A DNA stretch of 64,000 bases from Kryptolebias marmoratus (taxonomy: Eukaryota > Chordata > Actinopteri > Cyprinodontiformes > Rivulidae): the NCBI RefSeq assembly GCF_001649575.2, contig NC_051441.1:14861415-14925414 (forward strand). Reading direction: 5' to 3'. Positions 22,901-31,870 of the stretch are shown here, one piece after another. The notes beneath the pieces were generated by a model. It saw only the letters and a list, made by a program, of their open reading frames with translations, made no database searches and was not told the origin of the DNA. Position 1 is the first letter of the stretch; every line of letters starts with the position of its first letter. Both the position numbers and the translations under genes were made by a program.

Positions 22901-25900
22901 TGAAAAAGTAAGCAATTAAAAATTTAAAAGATAGCATTGGGTTTTTTTGTTGTTTGTTTGTTTGTTGTTGTTTTTCTGGAGCCCTTGTAACAGGTACAAC
23001 TGTATATTTATATTTACTATTTGTGATCATTAGCTTGCCCAGCTCATTAGCTCACTAGTTGTAGAACTGAAAATATTTCCAAGCACCACAAATATCTTCA
23101 GTGTGTAAATAAACTCGTTTACTGAAAACATCCTGGTTGTTTCAACCTGATCAGATGTTTCCAGCCCCTGACGGTTCTTCTGAATCTATTCTCGTCAACC
23201 AAATGTGCATTCTTGCACAGTTGACAGTGAAAACATGTGTACTATGCAGCGAAATTGGAAGTATGAGGGTTGCGGTGTTGGCTTAGCATATTTTGCATAC
23301 AATGTTGCGCCACAGACAGACGACAGTGAAACAGTGAAAACATGTATAGTATGCAGTGAAATTGGAAGTGAAGTATGAGGGTTGTGGTGTTGACGTAGCA
23401 TATTTTACATACAAACAACAACCTACAGAGTTAAGAAATTCGGCCACTGTAGAAGTGTGGAAAACTTTGGTTCCTCTCATGGACACTTGAGATTGGCTTA
23501 AAAGACACTCCAATGCCTACAGACCACCAACTTATAACCTGGTAAAATAAAATGCATAGGCTGATTTGAAGGCTTTTTTGCTATGATAACCACGGTATGT
23601 AAAGTAAAACTGACAGCAATGTTGAAGTCAGTTTTTTTTAGATTGAAGACATCTTAGCATGGCAGTAATTCATTTTAGTCTTGTCACTCCAGCCAGAATT
23701 AAACTCTAGTTCTCCAAACTGAAGTAATTCAAAGAGCTATCTACAACATGTAAGATATTAACTCTTCATAGCCTGTTCACAGAACCCCACTTCAAAAGTT
23801 TCAGTCACTTAGTTCAGCTTTGCATGTGCATGTGATGCTTTTAAGTGCATATTTATGTTTTTAAAGCAGTTGGCAGTCAAAGACAGAGCTTTTAACGCAG
23901 GTTTTGGGCTAGAAGTTCCATTTAATCAGATCACTGATTAAAAGGAAGAGCCTTCCTGGTATGTTGGGCTCCATGAATGTTGCATAAAAGACCGTAAACA
24001 AACAATTTTTGGTGTGCGCCTTAGGGCGTGCATTGCTGATGTCATCACCCTTTGGGAGCAGCTGGAGCAGAGCGACGAAGGAGAACTCCTGCTGGGAGCA
24101 GTGTCCAAGTTCAAGATCCACCCTCTGAAAGCCACACAGGTCTGCCACATCGAGCATCTGGAAAAGCTGGTGAACATTCACGTGCACAAGAGGCTATCGG
24201 AGAGGTGAGAGTCGGATTAGTGCACGTTCAGATTTGTTTCGCGCCGTTTTAGTTCTTCGTATGGGTTTGTTGACGTGAGTCTTGTGCTCGTTTGCAGCTC
24301 AAGCCAATCAGAATCCATCCTGGCAGAGGGGGTACCAGCAGTCAAAGAGCTGTACAAGCTGGAGTTTGAGTGAGTAACTCTAAAATTAGATTTTACATTA
24401 TGTAAAAAGAGGGCAAAGAACTTTGTTTAAACTGGTTATTATTTGTTTAATTCCTATGAGAAATGCCATTGTTGTAATATATATGTTTCATATGCATTAT
24501 AGATCATACAAAGTAAATAAAGTACAGATGGAGGGGTTTTTTTTTTTTTTCAATAAGCTGCCACTAGAGGACCAGATCGTGATCACATCTCTTCCTGCAG
24601 GCTTGGTCCAGAAAACGGTCCCTTGGCGCTCCCCAAGCTGTGGGACCTTCTGCCGGGCCTACAAAACCTGCAGCACCTCGAGTGAGAACAAACCGCTTCC
24701 TTTCTAGTGTTTCTCCAAATGCAAAAAACGTCTGAGTTCGTGAGCTCATTTCTGACGGCTTCTTCCTCGCTCTTCCTTCAGCCTAGAGAAGAGTAAGATC
24801 GGGAACAAAGGAGCAGAGAAGCTGGCGAATGCGTTGGTCTCACTCAACTGTCTGGAGATACTAAAGTGAGTACACGCTGATCTCTTCCTCATCTTATTTG
24901 TGTCTGTTTGAAAACATAAAAACTGAGTTTGTTAGTTTTTGTGTGAAATTTTGTGTGTGTGTTAAACCAAAGTGTTTGCTCCTTGTTTGTAGTCTGTCTC
25001 AGAATTGCATAGGAGACGAAGGGGTGAAGAAACTGGCTCTCTCACTGAAGGACCTGCCCAAGCTGCACTGTTTAAGGTTTGGATTCTACATCACACACAC
25101 ACACACTTGTGCCTACACAACATCTATAAATGGCATCTTACTTCAAAACCGCCTAATTTCACTTCCCTCTTTGGCTTCTCCAGCCTTTACAGTAATGTGA
25201 TTTCTGACGAAGGGGCAGAGAGTTTGGCAGCAGTCCTCCCACACATGGCATCTCTAACCGAGCTCGAGTGAGTTTGTGACACTTTTTTTCTAAATCTCCT
25301 TTTAAGTCGTCCTGTTTGCGTCCCAGCAACAACTGTTAATGTTAGAAACATGACCGTGCAACCCCAATTCAGAAAAAGTCGGGATGTTGTGTAAAATGTA
25401 AATTAAAACAGAATGAATTGATGTGCAAACCTCATAAAGCCATATTTTAGTCACAAAAAAAGTACTCTTTTTTTTTTTAGTTTAAACATTTGATATGCTT
25501 ACTGTGTCCCATTGTGAATAAATTATGAATTGGGGTTGTACTTTCAGATTTTGCTAATTTGAGCTTCAAGGACGTTTCATTCAACCTTAAACGCAACAAA
25601 CACGCGCTTCAGTCGAGGAATCACAAGCTTGTGTTCCTGTGGTCTTATCTGGGGTTTTACGAGGCTGATGTGTACAGTTCTGTATTTCCTGTTGCACACT
25701 TTTCACGTTGTTTCTTCCTAAATCTCCCCAACAGTGTTAAATATAACAAGATGACGGACGTCGGCGCTCAGAGCCTCGGAGCCAGTTTGAGAAGCTGTCA
25801 AAAGATTAAGACATTAAGGTGAACTGTCTTGTCGAGCAACATGATGATCAATTTTTAACCACTTTTATGGTCTGCCAACATGAACGTCAATTGACCGCAT

Positions 25901-26389
25901 AATTGCCTGTATCTGTGCAAGGGTGTGTTTGATTTGTTTCTTTGCGAAATAGCTGACGAACCACTGGATGGATTCAAATGACAATCCCAAAAGAAACATC
26001 GTTGAATGTTCATCTACAACTGATTAACTTTTGGGGTCGGCTTCATTCAAGATGGCCGCCACAGATTATCGACCTTAGCAAACACGAAAATGGCTGCAAC
26101 TTGCTCATTTTTACAGATATTGAGCTAAACTTTGGTGAGGTGATAGCCGAGAATCATCCCCAACACATACTCAGAACACGAACAGATCGAGCAAGATTTC
26201 AGTTTAAAACGCTGACATGCAAGTCATCGGGCGATATGCATTTCTTCAAGGCTTGTTTCAGTATTTTACGGAGTTTTTGTTTTTGTAACTGGGTTCATCT
26301 CGTTTCGCTGCAGGATGTGGAACCAGTGTATTCCATACGGAGTGTTTGAGAGACTTCAGCAGCAGGACAGCCGCATCCTTTGGCACTAA
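3602..26389 (+). CDS. ciita: CIITA, MHC class II transactivator (NLR family), 22-exon model
   Basis: CIITA is the non-DNA-binding coactivator that docks on the RFX/NF-Y/CREB enhanceosome and switches on MHC class II genes. Coding exons: 3602-4919, 14040-14093, 15449-15484, 15622-15681, 15943-16035, 16141-16191, 17195-17242, 17735-17959, 18847-18906, 19022-19123, 19214-19267, 19387-19598, 20711-22035, 22263-22796, 24025-24204, 24298-24369, 24601-24681, 24782-24865, 24993-25076, 25184-25267, 25735-25818, 26314-26389. All junctions are GT-AG. Exons 1-11 end in phase 1, exon 12 in phase 0, and exons 13-21 in phase 2. The sum is 4917 nt, or 1638 residues. A start at Met 14048 would give 1196 residues, close to the mammalian 1130. 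Domain order is CARD-like, acidic, basic NLS-like, Pro/Ser/Thr, NACHT, LRR. The C-terminal LRR wording (for example L-Q-Q-Q-D-S-R-I) closely matches mammalian CIITA, so identity is firm. Confidence 0.93.
6113..6534. mobile_element. TTAA-flanked foldback element (MITE), long copy
   Basis: The left end ttaaagggatagtctagtca and the right end (reverse complement) ttaaagacatagtccagtca are inverted repeats. Both ends carry TTAA, the target used by piggyBac-type elements. No transposase was seen, so this would be a non-autonomous copy. Superfamily assignment is tentative. Confidence 0.6.
6690..7065 (+). repeat. Composite common fish repeat remnant
   Basis: The left part (ggctcaagaggaagagtggt, then gtgtccttgggcatgacact) and the right part (gtgggttttctccagatact, then cggcaacctgtccagggtgt) resemble two phrases that recur in fish repeats. 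It may be SINE-derived or LINE-derived. Non-coding. Confidence 0.5.
7794..8009. mobile_element. Palindromic fish MITE
   Basis: The left arm gtgtcaaactccattcctcg and the right arm, read in reverse (gtgttaaactccaggcctcg), form long imperfect inverted repeats. The inner part carries caggtgtgttggagcagaaa, familiar from a very common teleost MITE. No coding capacity. No clear target-site duplication was found. Confidence 0.65.
9000..9213 (+). promoter_or_regulatory. ciita: Candidate internal CIITA promoter / alternative first exon
   Basis: The sequence caaagtgaaagc at 9025-9036 matches an ISRE/IRF-type element (GAAANNGAAA family), followed by caaaatgc. A consensus donor, cag|gtaagc, stands at 9213/9214. 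An mRNA starting between them would splice to exon 2 (14040) and could initiate at Met 14048, giving a 1196-residue protein without the CARD segment. The first ATG after the ISRE (9039) opens only a short frame that ends before the donor. Mammalian promoter IV responds to interferon-gamma through a GAS, an E-box and an IRF element; no convincing GAS was seen here. This is a hypothesis from motif and position. Confidence 0.3.
10340..10775 (+). repeat. Dispersed repeat family A, copy 2
   Basis: This is the fullest copy in the window. It runs from a gttagcaaaatatctcaaga start, through ggccgccacagctaatcaac and gtggtagtagctgagagtca, to the end motif gggcgatatgcattccttca. It lies in CIITA intron 1. 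Confidence 0.7.
10874..10898. repeat. Poly(A) tract
   Basis: A 25-base A run in CIITA intron 1, between dispersed repeats A (copy 2) and B (copy 1). It could be a retroelement tail. Confidence 0.95.
11035..11240 (-). repeat. Dispersed repeat family B, copy 1
   Basis: The minus strand carries agctatctacaacaggtaag followed by an AT-rich stretch. This is the core shared with the other family B copies. In CIITA intron 1. Confidence 0.55.
13080..13730 (-). mobile_element. Degenerate LINE reverse-transcriptase fragment
   Basis: On the minus strand an open stretch at 13724-13371 reads like the palm of a non-LTR reverse transcriptase. It has a Q-x-x-x-A-V-R-P-H-A-S-S-L-S-S-S segment where R-V-G-x-x-x-S-S-x-L-x-x-x-x-G is usual. 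I-H-F-F-D-D-D-A-T-G-V stands in the place of the F-A-D-D box. Continuing leftwards are K-E-L-I-V-N-F-R-K-like residues. The catalytic A-D-D is altered and frames break, so it is inactive. Rex/L2-like clade is a guess. Confidence 0.6.
14040..16191 (+). CDS. ciita: CIITA exons 2-6: acidic activation domain and basic NLS-like segment
   Basis: Exons 14040-14093, 15449-15484, 15622-15681, 15943-16035 and 16141-16191 are all phase 1 and encode about 98 residues (440-537 of the long form). The first three give alternating acidic and aromatic residues (E-F-D-Q-D-S-F-I-S-D-L-L-P, E-Y-L-N-D-E-C-F, E-E-F-S-K-Y-F). This is the character of the CIITA N-terminal activation domain, which contacts CBP/p300 and general factors. 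Exon 5 ends K-H-K-R-K-R-P-R and exon 6 contains S-K-K-N-P-T-L-K-R-L-K, together a plausible bipartite nuclear localisation signal, corresponding to the K-R-P region of mammalian CIITA. Met 14048 is the first in-frame start available to transcripts lacking exon 1. Exon lengths (54, 36, 60, 93, 51) are all multiples of three, so single-exon skipping would keep frame. Confidence 0.85.
16242..16375. mobile_element. TTAA-flanked foldback element (MITE), short copy
   Basis: Left end ttaaagagattgtctggtc pairs with right end gaccagactatccctttaa. The ends resemble the 6113-6534 element, and both ends carry TTAA. It shares inner sequence (gataaggtactaactattga) with the reverse strand of that element. 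It lies in CIITA intron 6, 50 bases after the exon 6 donor. Confidence 0.65.
17195..19267 (+). CDS. ciita: CIITA exons 7-11: Pro/Ser/Thr-rich region
   Basis: Exons 17195-17242, 17735-17959, 18847-18906, 19022-19123 and 19214-19267 encode about 163 residues (538-700). They are rich in Pro, Ser and Thr, with repeated T-P and P-P-P motifs such as P-T-P-T-P-T-P-E-P in exon 8. This corresponds to the PST domain that follows the acidic domain in mammalian CIITA and is needed for full transactivation. All five exons are symmetrical phase 1 and multiples of three (48, 225, 60, 102, 54), so alternative splicing could tune the length of this region without a frameshift. An upstream portion near 17653-17734 reads open but lies before a good cag acceptor and is treated as intron. 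Confidence 0.85.
18460..18720 (+). mobile_element. Possible LINE fragment in CIITA intron 8
   Basis: The phrase ggaggtccctcaggactcaa followed by cccttggactccattttttt resembles the V-P-Q-G-S-x-L-G-P-L-L-F block of a non-LTR reverse transcriptase in a decayed state. Short and degenerate; low certainty. Confidence 0.35.
19387..19598 (+). CDS. ciita: CIITA exon 12: linker before NACHT
   Basis: The exon starts after ttcag, completes a Gln codon and runs V-K-D-Y-I-Q-R-Y-K to E-S-F-V-E-Q at a gtaaga donor. It encodes about 71 residues (701-771) and resolves the phase from 1 to 0. It corresponds to the mammalian segment containing E-Q-F-Y-R-S-L immediately before the nucleotide-binding domain. The helix-rich, charged composition fits the fold that precedes NACHT in NLR proteins. 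Confidence 0.85.
19599..20710 (+). other. ciita: CIITA intron 12
   Basis: A 1.1 kb non-coding stretch before the NACHT exon. I saw no recognisable element or exon. Confidence 0.6.
20711..22035 (+). CDS. ciita: CIITA exon 13: NACHT nucleotide-binding domain
   Basis: This exon encodes about 442 residues (772-1213). Walker A is G-K-A-G-M-G-K-T-T (nt 20765-20791) and Walker B is V-L-I-I-F-D-G-F-D-E-L (about 20993-21025), the normal NACHT forms. Next come L-L-L-A-T-R-P-R-G (sensor-1 like), C-G-F-S-P-T-N-V-E-M-Y (winged-helix start) and L-T-G-L-C-H-Q-V-L-C. CIITA is known to bind GTP through this domain for nuclear import and self-association. Two low-complexity insertions stand out: a basic-then-acidic stretch at about 21550-21715 (R-S-R-R-A-K-K-A-K-G then D-E-V-D-E-E-N) and an acidic stretch at about 21868-21966 (G-D-D-G-E-G-G-G-Q-D-D-N-N-E-E-G). 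Both sit after the core NACHT and are absent from my recollection of mammalian CIITA. Confidence 0.92.
22263..22796 (+). CDS. ciita: CIITA exon 14: NACHT-associated helical region
   Basis: The exon begins after ttttcccccag, completes Arg (AG+G), and continues R-R-K-P-K-R-E-E-L-E-L, then F-A-V-G-L-L-F-Y-N-R-T, and on to L-D-L-E-D-S-G-I-Q-I-C-G-L. These match the order of mammalian CIITA motifs (R-K-K-R-P-Y, F-L-A-G-L-I-F-Q and L-D-L-R-S-T-G-I-C-P). About 178 residues. It is separated from exon 13 by only 227 bases. As I recall, one large exon covers this whole region in mammals, so the short intron is probably lineage-specific. Confidence 0.9.
22797..24024 (+). other. ciita: CIITA intron 14
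   Basis: A 1.2 kb intron. It contains a local duplication near 23219-23412 (two copies of a unit with gtgaaaacatgt, atgcagtgaaattggaagt and gttgtggtgttg) and dispersed repeat B copy 2. No coding content. Confidence 0.6.
23690..23815 (+). repeat. Dispersed repeat family B, copy 2
   Basis: Contains tcaaagagctatctacaaca, then taagatattaactcttcata and agaaccccacttcaaaag. In CIITA intron 14. Confidence 0.65.
24025..24369 (+). CDS. ciita: CIITA exons 15-16: pre-LRR region
   Basis: Exon 24025-24204 reads R-A-C-I-A-D-V-I-T-L-W-E-Q-L-E, then F-K-I-H-P-L-K-A and L-E-K-L-V-N. It is collinear with mammalian R-A-A-L-S-D-T-V-A-L-W-E-S-L and E-P-F-K-A-K. Exon 24298-24369 reads S-S-S-Q-S-E-S-I-L-A-E-G-V-P-A-V-K-E-L-Y-K, corresponding to the mammalian S-S-S-E-D and L-P-A-V-R-D-L-K-K stretch. 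Both end in phase 2 at gtgaga/gtgagt donors. Confidence 0.9.
24601..25818 (+). CDS. ciita: CIITA exons 17-21: leucine-rich repeats
   Basis: Exons 24601-24681 (81 nt), 24782-24865, 24993-25076, 25184-25267 and 25735-25818 (84 nt each) each encode one 27-28 residue leucine-rich repeat of ribonuclease-inhibitor type. Examples are K-I-G-N-K-G-A-E-K-L-A, N-C-I-G-D-E-G-V-K-K-L-A, N-V-I-S-D-E-G-A-E-S-L-A and N-K-M-T-D-V-G-A-Q-S-L-G. All are bounded by phase 2 introns, the one-repeat-one-exon pattern of NLR genes. The repeats are needed for nuclear localisation and self-association in mammals. The exon 19 donor (ag|gtttgg) is weaker than the others. A MITE lies in the intron between exons 20 and 21. 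Confidence 0.93.
25358..25540. mobile_element. MITE with CCCCAATTC terminal inverted repeats
   Basis: Left end tgcaaccccaattc pairs with right end gaattggggttgta, and the inner sequence gttgtgtaaaatgtaaatta matches a widespread teleost element as I recall it. It sits in the intron between CIITA LRR exons 20 and 21. Confidence 0.7.
25915..26262 (+). repeat. Dispersed repeat family A, copy 3
   Basis: Contains ctacaactgattaacttttg, aagatggccgccacagatta, gtgatagccgagaatcatcc and the end motif gggcgatatgcatttcttca. It lies in the last CIITA intron, less than 60 bases before the final exon. Confidence 0.7.
26314..26389 (+). CDS. ciita: CIITA exon 22: C terminus and stop
   Basis: After cag the exon completes Arg and reads M-W-N-Q-C-I-P-Y-G-V-F-E-R-L-Q-Q-Q-D-S-R, then I-L-W-H, with TAA at 26387-26389. 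The mammalian C terminus has the same M-W-x-x-x-I-P-x and L-Q-Q-Q-D-S-R-I pattern. The intron before it (25819-26313) contains a copy of the dispersed repeat described at 25915-26262. Confidence 0.93.
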
Positions 26390-27110
26390 AAGGTCTTTTC
26401 TACTTTGGAACGAACTTTTCATCATGTGTCTGACGCATTTGTGTGAACACTACACATTAAGTGCTCTAAACCTCGTAAAAACGAACAAAAAAAAGGACAC
26501 GAACAAAGAGAATTTGCACTACAAGAATCAATTGCTGCTTTCCTCATCAGATGACTCTGGCCTCATTCTGCCTGTGCTTTCAAGGATCCAAACCTCACAG
26601 ACCTGCTGTATGTGTGTGTGTGTTGTGTTATACAAACGTACCAAGCAACTTTGCACATTTATTTTTTTAGAACTGATTTTTATGGTCAGTTCTTCTTGTG
26701 GATAATGTATAAAAACTAGTGTTGTTTTTCACAAGTCTGAACTTCCTGTTTGTTACGAATGATACATTTCTCATCATCTGATGCTTTTCATACAAGCACA
26801 TATTTTTTTTGTTTTTGTTTCCACTACATCATTGGTTTAATAAAATAAAAAAAAAGTCTTTTCACTTCCTCCGCAGTGGCTTTCTGTTCCTTGTTTTCAT
26901 ACAGACTAACCTTTCAAAGTATTTTGGTGCTTGTAGTTCTCAGTTAAATGTGTTACTCATGTCTCCTGCTGAAGCATTAAACCCAAAGCAGTCATTGTAT
27001 GCTGATATGTCTGAATCAAATGTTACTGGGGTCACTATTTACCAATGTTGATGATGCTAAATACCTCTTCTGGAAGGAAATTGAATGAATAAAATCAGAA
27101 TCTTTAATAA
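26390..27110 (+). terminator. ciita: CIITA 3' UTR with poly(A) signals
   Basis: Non-coding sequence follows the CIITA stop. AATAAA occurs at 26839-26844, followed by an A-run and T-rich sequence, and again at 27088-27093. Either could end the transcript. No other feature was seen. Confidence 0.55.
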
Positions 27111-27194
27111 CTGGTCCCATTGAAGTTTGGATTCTCCTTCACTTAAACACAACCCTTGAATGCAGTTACTCAGTTTTAAACCATTTTTGTTAGT

Positions 27195-27415
27195 TTCTCT
27201 TCTTGCCTAAAGGAATCAATCAGATCTTTCAAAGTGGGGTTCCTTGTAAATGTTATGAACCGTCAGTATCTTACCTGCTGTACATAGTTCTTTGAATGAC
27301 ATGGGTTTGGAGAAATAGTTTAAAGCTGACAGAATTGACGAGCTTAACAGCCAGCTGTAGCCGAGGTCAAAGTGGATTTTAAACAACTCCAATCTCAAAA
27401 AAATCCAAACCATTT
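27195..27415 (-). repeat. Dispersed repeat family B, copy 3
   Basis: The minus strand reads tcaaagaactatgtacagca, ggtaagatactgacggttca and ggaaccccactttgaaagat. In the CIITA-DEXI spacer. Confidence 0.6.
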
Positions 27416-28084
27416 ATGAACCTCCGCATTTCTGTTACTTTTACGATATTGATTATTTCAGCATAAAATATAATTAAATCCCTCCTGGAGGTGCCTCAGG
27501 CTGCACAGGAAGTGCTACAGCTAGCTATTGCCTCTATTTGAGCTAATAATAAAAAAACAGATTTCTGTGTAAATAACTATGTGATGAGAGACTGACATAT
27601 GTAATAGCATACACATGAACTTTTCGAGAGTGGAGGTGTTTCACGAGTGCTGCAATCCACTTTGGTCTTGGCCGCGCTCAGACGAGCGTTACATCAGTCT
27701 GCTCAGAACCCATGCATTTCATTTGTACTTGGGACTTGGATTTTCTGAAATCAGTAAAAGAAGATAGATCATAAACCAACTTGAACCTCGCACACCCAGT
27801 AGTCACATTTGAAATGAGATTTCTGAGCAGCCTCACCTTTTAAATTCCAATGTCTGCCTCGTGCATGAAAAGCTGTGAGATAAACTATTTTTACTTTTGT
27901 TAGTTTCGTATCTCAGTCACACACAGCACTGTACCGCCACTATTAGTGAACATGTTGCTAAAACTGTTTAAATGAAAATAAATCACTTTTTATAGACCTG
28001 TATCGCCAACGGTTGCTAGCCTGGTTACTAAGCAAAACAGTTAACAAATCCTGCTGGTTTTCAGACATGCTACAGGAACACAGA

Positions 28085-28250
28085 TAAATTGGGTCTGACA
28101 TCGTTCCCCAGATTGAAATTCTCACTTCTGAAGTAAACTGAACACAACATAATCTGTCATTTATGAGGTTTAAAAAGCTATCTGCAGCAGGTAAAATATT
28201 AGTTGTTTATAACCTTTCTACAAAAGCCCACATCTAAAGGTCTGAACCAT
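28085..28250 (+). repeat. Dispersed repeat family B, copy 4
   Basis: Contains aaaaagctatctgcagcagg, taaaatattagttgtttata and cccacatctaaaggtctgaa. Near the candidate DEXI 3' end. Confidence 0.55.
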
Positions 28251-28415
28251 CTTTTTAACTAACTGTAAGCTTATCTATATATCGTGTGTTCGTCTTACAA
28301 GTATCTTAATTTTGCTCCACGACTCATCGACTCCCCCTGGTGGCTAAAAAGTGGCACGACAACAACAGTGACGATGTGATCATTAATGAGGCTGAAAGTT
28401 GTCATTCAGTCAAAG

Positions 28416-30717
28416 TTTATTAAATGCAGATCAGAAAGTTAGACAGACACAATCTGTGGCTAAGATGTGAGATGTGGAGGGATGACACAAGTGTTGGACA
28501 CAGTTTGTTGATGATCACAAAGGCTGTGAAAATGACTGCTGTGTTTATTCTAATCATTACAAACATGCAAATCAATATTGAAATGACGCAACTTTGGAGA
28601 TTTTTTTTTTTTTTGAGCTTTCGAGAAGAGTCACTGAAGCATAAACTACGAAACTGACCGTGATGGACTCAACCAGGTGAGCTACTGTAACACACCTGTT
28701 TCTACATTTTAGATTTCACTATTTTTAAACAAACATTAAGTGATATGCAAATTATCTACATTTTATACAATACCCCCAGAAAAGGATCTGATGAAATACT
28801 TTTGAACAGTACTAGTCAGCTCTCCATTGAACAGCTTAAGTTGTGAGCTGTAATACAAAATGTATGTTTAGTAGAATAACAAAAAAATATAAAACTATGC
28901 ACTGTCTAATCAGTAATTATATTACTTTTTGATCAATTTCTGTACAAATACAATTTACAATACTTACTAACTAGCGGTATCCTGAGCTTTCATTTTGCGT
29001 AATCAGAGTTTTTATTTTATCATGCCAAAATACTCGTTTAAGCAGAAATTTCAACATTTGTACAAAATATTGCTTTACGGCAGCTTGAGTCCAAAGAAAA
29101 GAGAGAATCTGCTTCAAATTACTGATTTAAATCTATCAAAACTTTGAAAAAACAGTTCTGCATTAGGATGTATTGTAACTGTACACATCCATATTCTTGA
29201 CTACAGTAAGATATTTAGTTTCCGTTCCACGGTGCAGCTGTGGATAAGTGGCTGGCTACGTTTAGGTTGTCATTTCAGCTGAGCAGGCAGCAAATGAAAA
29301 CCTGAACATGACTGAGAAATGCTGATGAGGTGCCGTGCGGCAAAAAGGATTTGTCCAGGCAATGAAATTCAGTCAGAAACATGCATGTGTAAATACTCAG
29401 AGTCTGGATTTAAAACCATCACAACGTCAACTTTGCATATTGTTTGTAGCAGGAGGAAAATACTGGTTCTTTCAAAATGAATGTTCAGTTTTTAGCTGGG
29501 CTGTTATCACTCCTCCTCGATCTGCAGCATGTACAGTACATTCAAAACCTATAAAACGTCTAAAATTATCCCTTTCCAGTCCTCCCCAAAACGGTAAAGC
29601 CTGTTTTTACAATCAAAGGTTGAAAATCATCTCATTAATATCTGATCGCCCCTTTGCTTTGCTCTAGTTTATTATTATTGCTGCTGTGACCATACACTTT
29701 TTTAAATGACTTCTAAGTTTGTAACATAAAAAAAACAATTTTGCCAACCTCTTAAAGAAAAACAATCTCATGCACCAAATCTCTCGCAGTCATTAAACAC
29801 GACTCAACAGAAGACGAAGAAATCTCATGCACGTCTTTTGAGGTTTCCTATAGGGATTTGCCATTTTAATGAACGTCAAGAAAATAAGCTTTACTTTAAA
29901 CAAACTGCACAATATTGAAACGTAGCCAGTATTTTAAAAAACTGAACCACAAAGAGGACACAAAAGAAGGATTATTTTCCATCCTGCAGCTCCACAGCAT
30001 ATCTTTGGTGATATTACGCCTTGCCAGTGTAAGCAGAATTACTTAATTTACACTCCTCAGAGAGTCGCACGTCCCTGATGCTGAAACTCAATATGGAGAA
30101 CCTCAAAAGACACATTCTGATTGAAGATTGATGAGTGAGCTTGCAAAGCAGCTGTGGATTCTTTGTTGGAAATTAAAAAGTACAAAACAAGGTGTCGTTG
30201 TCAGAGTGATCAAGTATGCAACATGCCTACAGGGAGATGTAGGTCTCCTGGTAACTTGCCAGTTCTTCCTAAATGTTTCATGACACTGTAATGGAAGTGA
30301 CAAGTTCCCATAAGTCGGCTCATTGTTGCCGTAACCGCCAGGTCCTGCGTGGCCTGGAAAGACACCGGGCAGCTGGATCCTAACACTGCAGGTGGTGAGA
30401 CACACGATCTTCTTCTCAGACAAAAGGACTGACTGTTCAACTCCACTTGCAGCACATGTTGCTTCCCTTTGCTGCGACCAAAATGAGGGTCAGTAGTGCG
30501 AATGATGAGGTGGAAAGTCCTCCTTCTGTTGCTGATCATGTGGGGTTGAATCTCTTCCTTGGGTCACCTTTCTTTAAGCTGGCACAACCTGGAGACAGAG
30601 ACACACGTGTAATTGAGATAAAGACGTAATCAGTGTGGCTCCAAACTTGAGTTTAAACAGAAAAAAATACTTACTTTTTCCTCTGATGTATCATCTGGCC
30701 CAGTCTGCTCCGTGTTG
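28416..30717 (-). other. dexi: Probable DEXI 3' UTR
   Basis: The 2.3 kb downstream of the DEXI stop (minus strand) carries no recognisable exon or repeat. AATAAA on the minus strand occurs at 29668-29673, 29011-29016 and 28416-28421. The last is followed by a T/G-containing stretch and would give a long 3' UTR. Short open frames on the minus strand near 30103-30539 show no recognisable protein and are treated as non-coding. Confidence 0.4.

Positions 30718-31870
<1,153 letters not shown>

Larger units (their letters stand above)
27111..28415. other. CIITA-DEXI spacer
   Basis: No gene was recognised. The spacer holds two copies of one dispersed repeat in opposite orientations (27195-27415 minus, 28085-28250 plus) and otherwise unremarkable AT-rich sequence. 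CIITA and DEXI converge on this spacer. Confidence 0.6.

Noticed and set aside
30103..30539. Two overlapping minus-strand frames of about 106-109 codons downstream of DEXI
   Set aside because: No recognisable motif, no splice context to DEXI, and low-complexity-free random composition; more likely 3' UTR.
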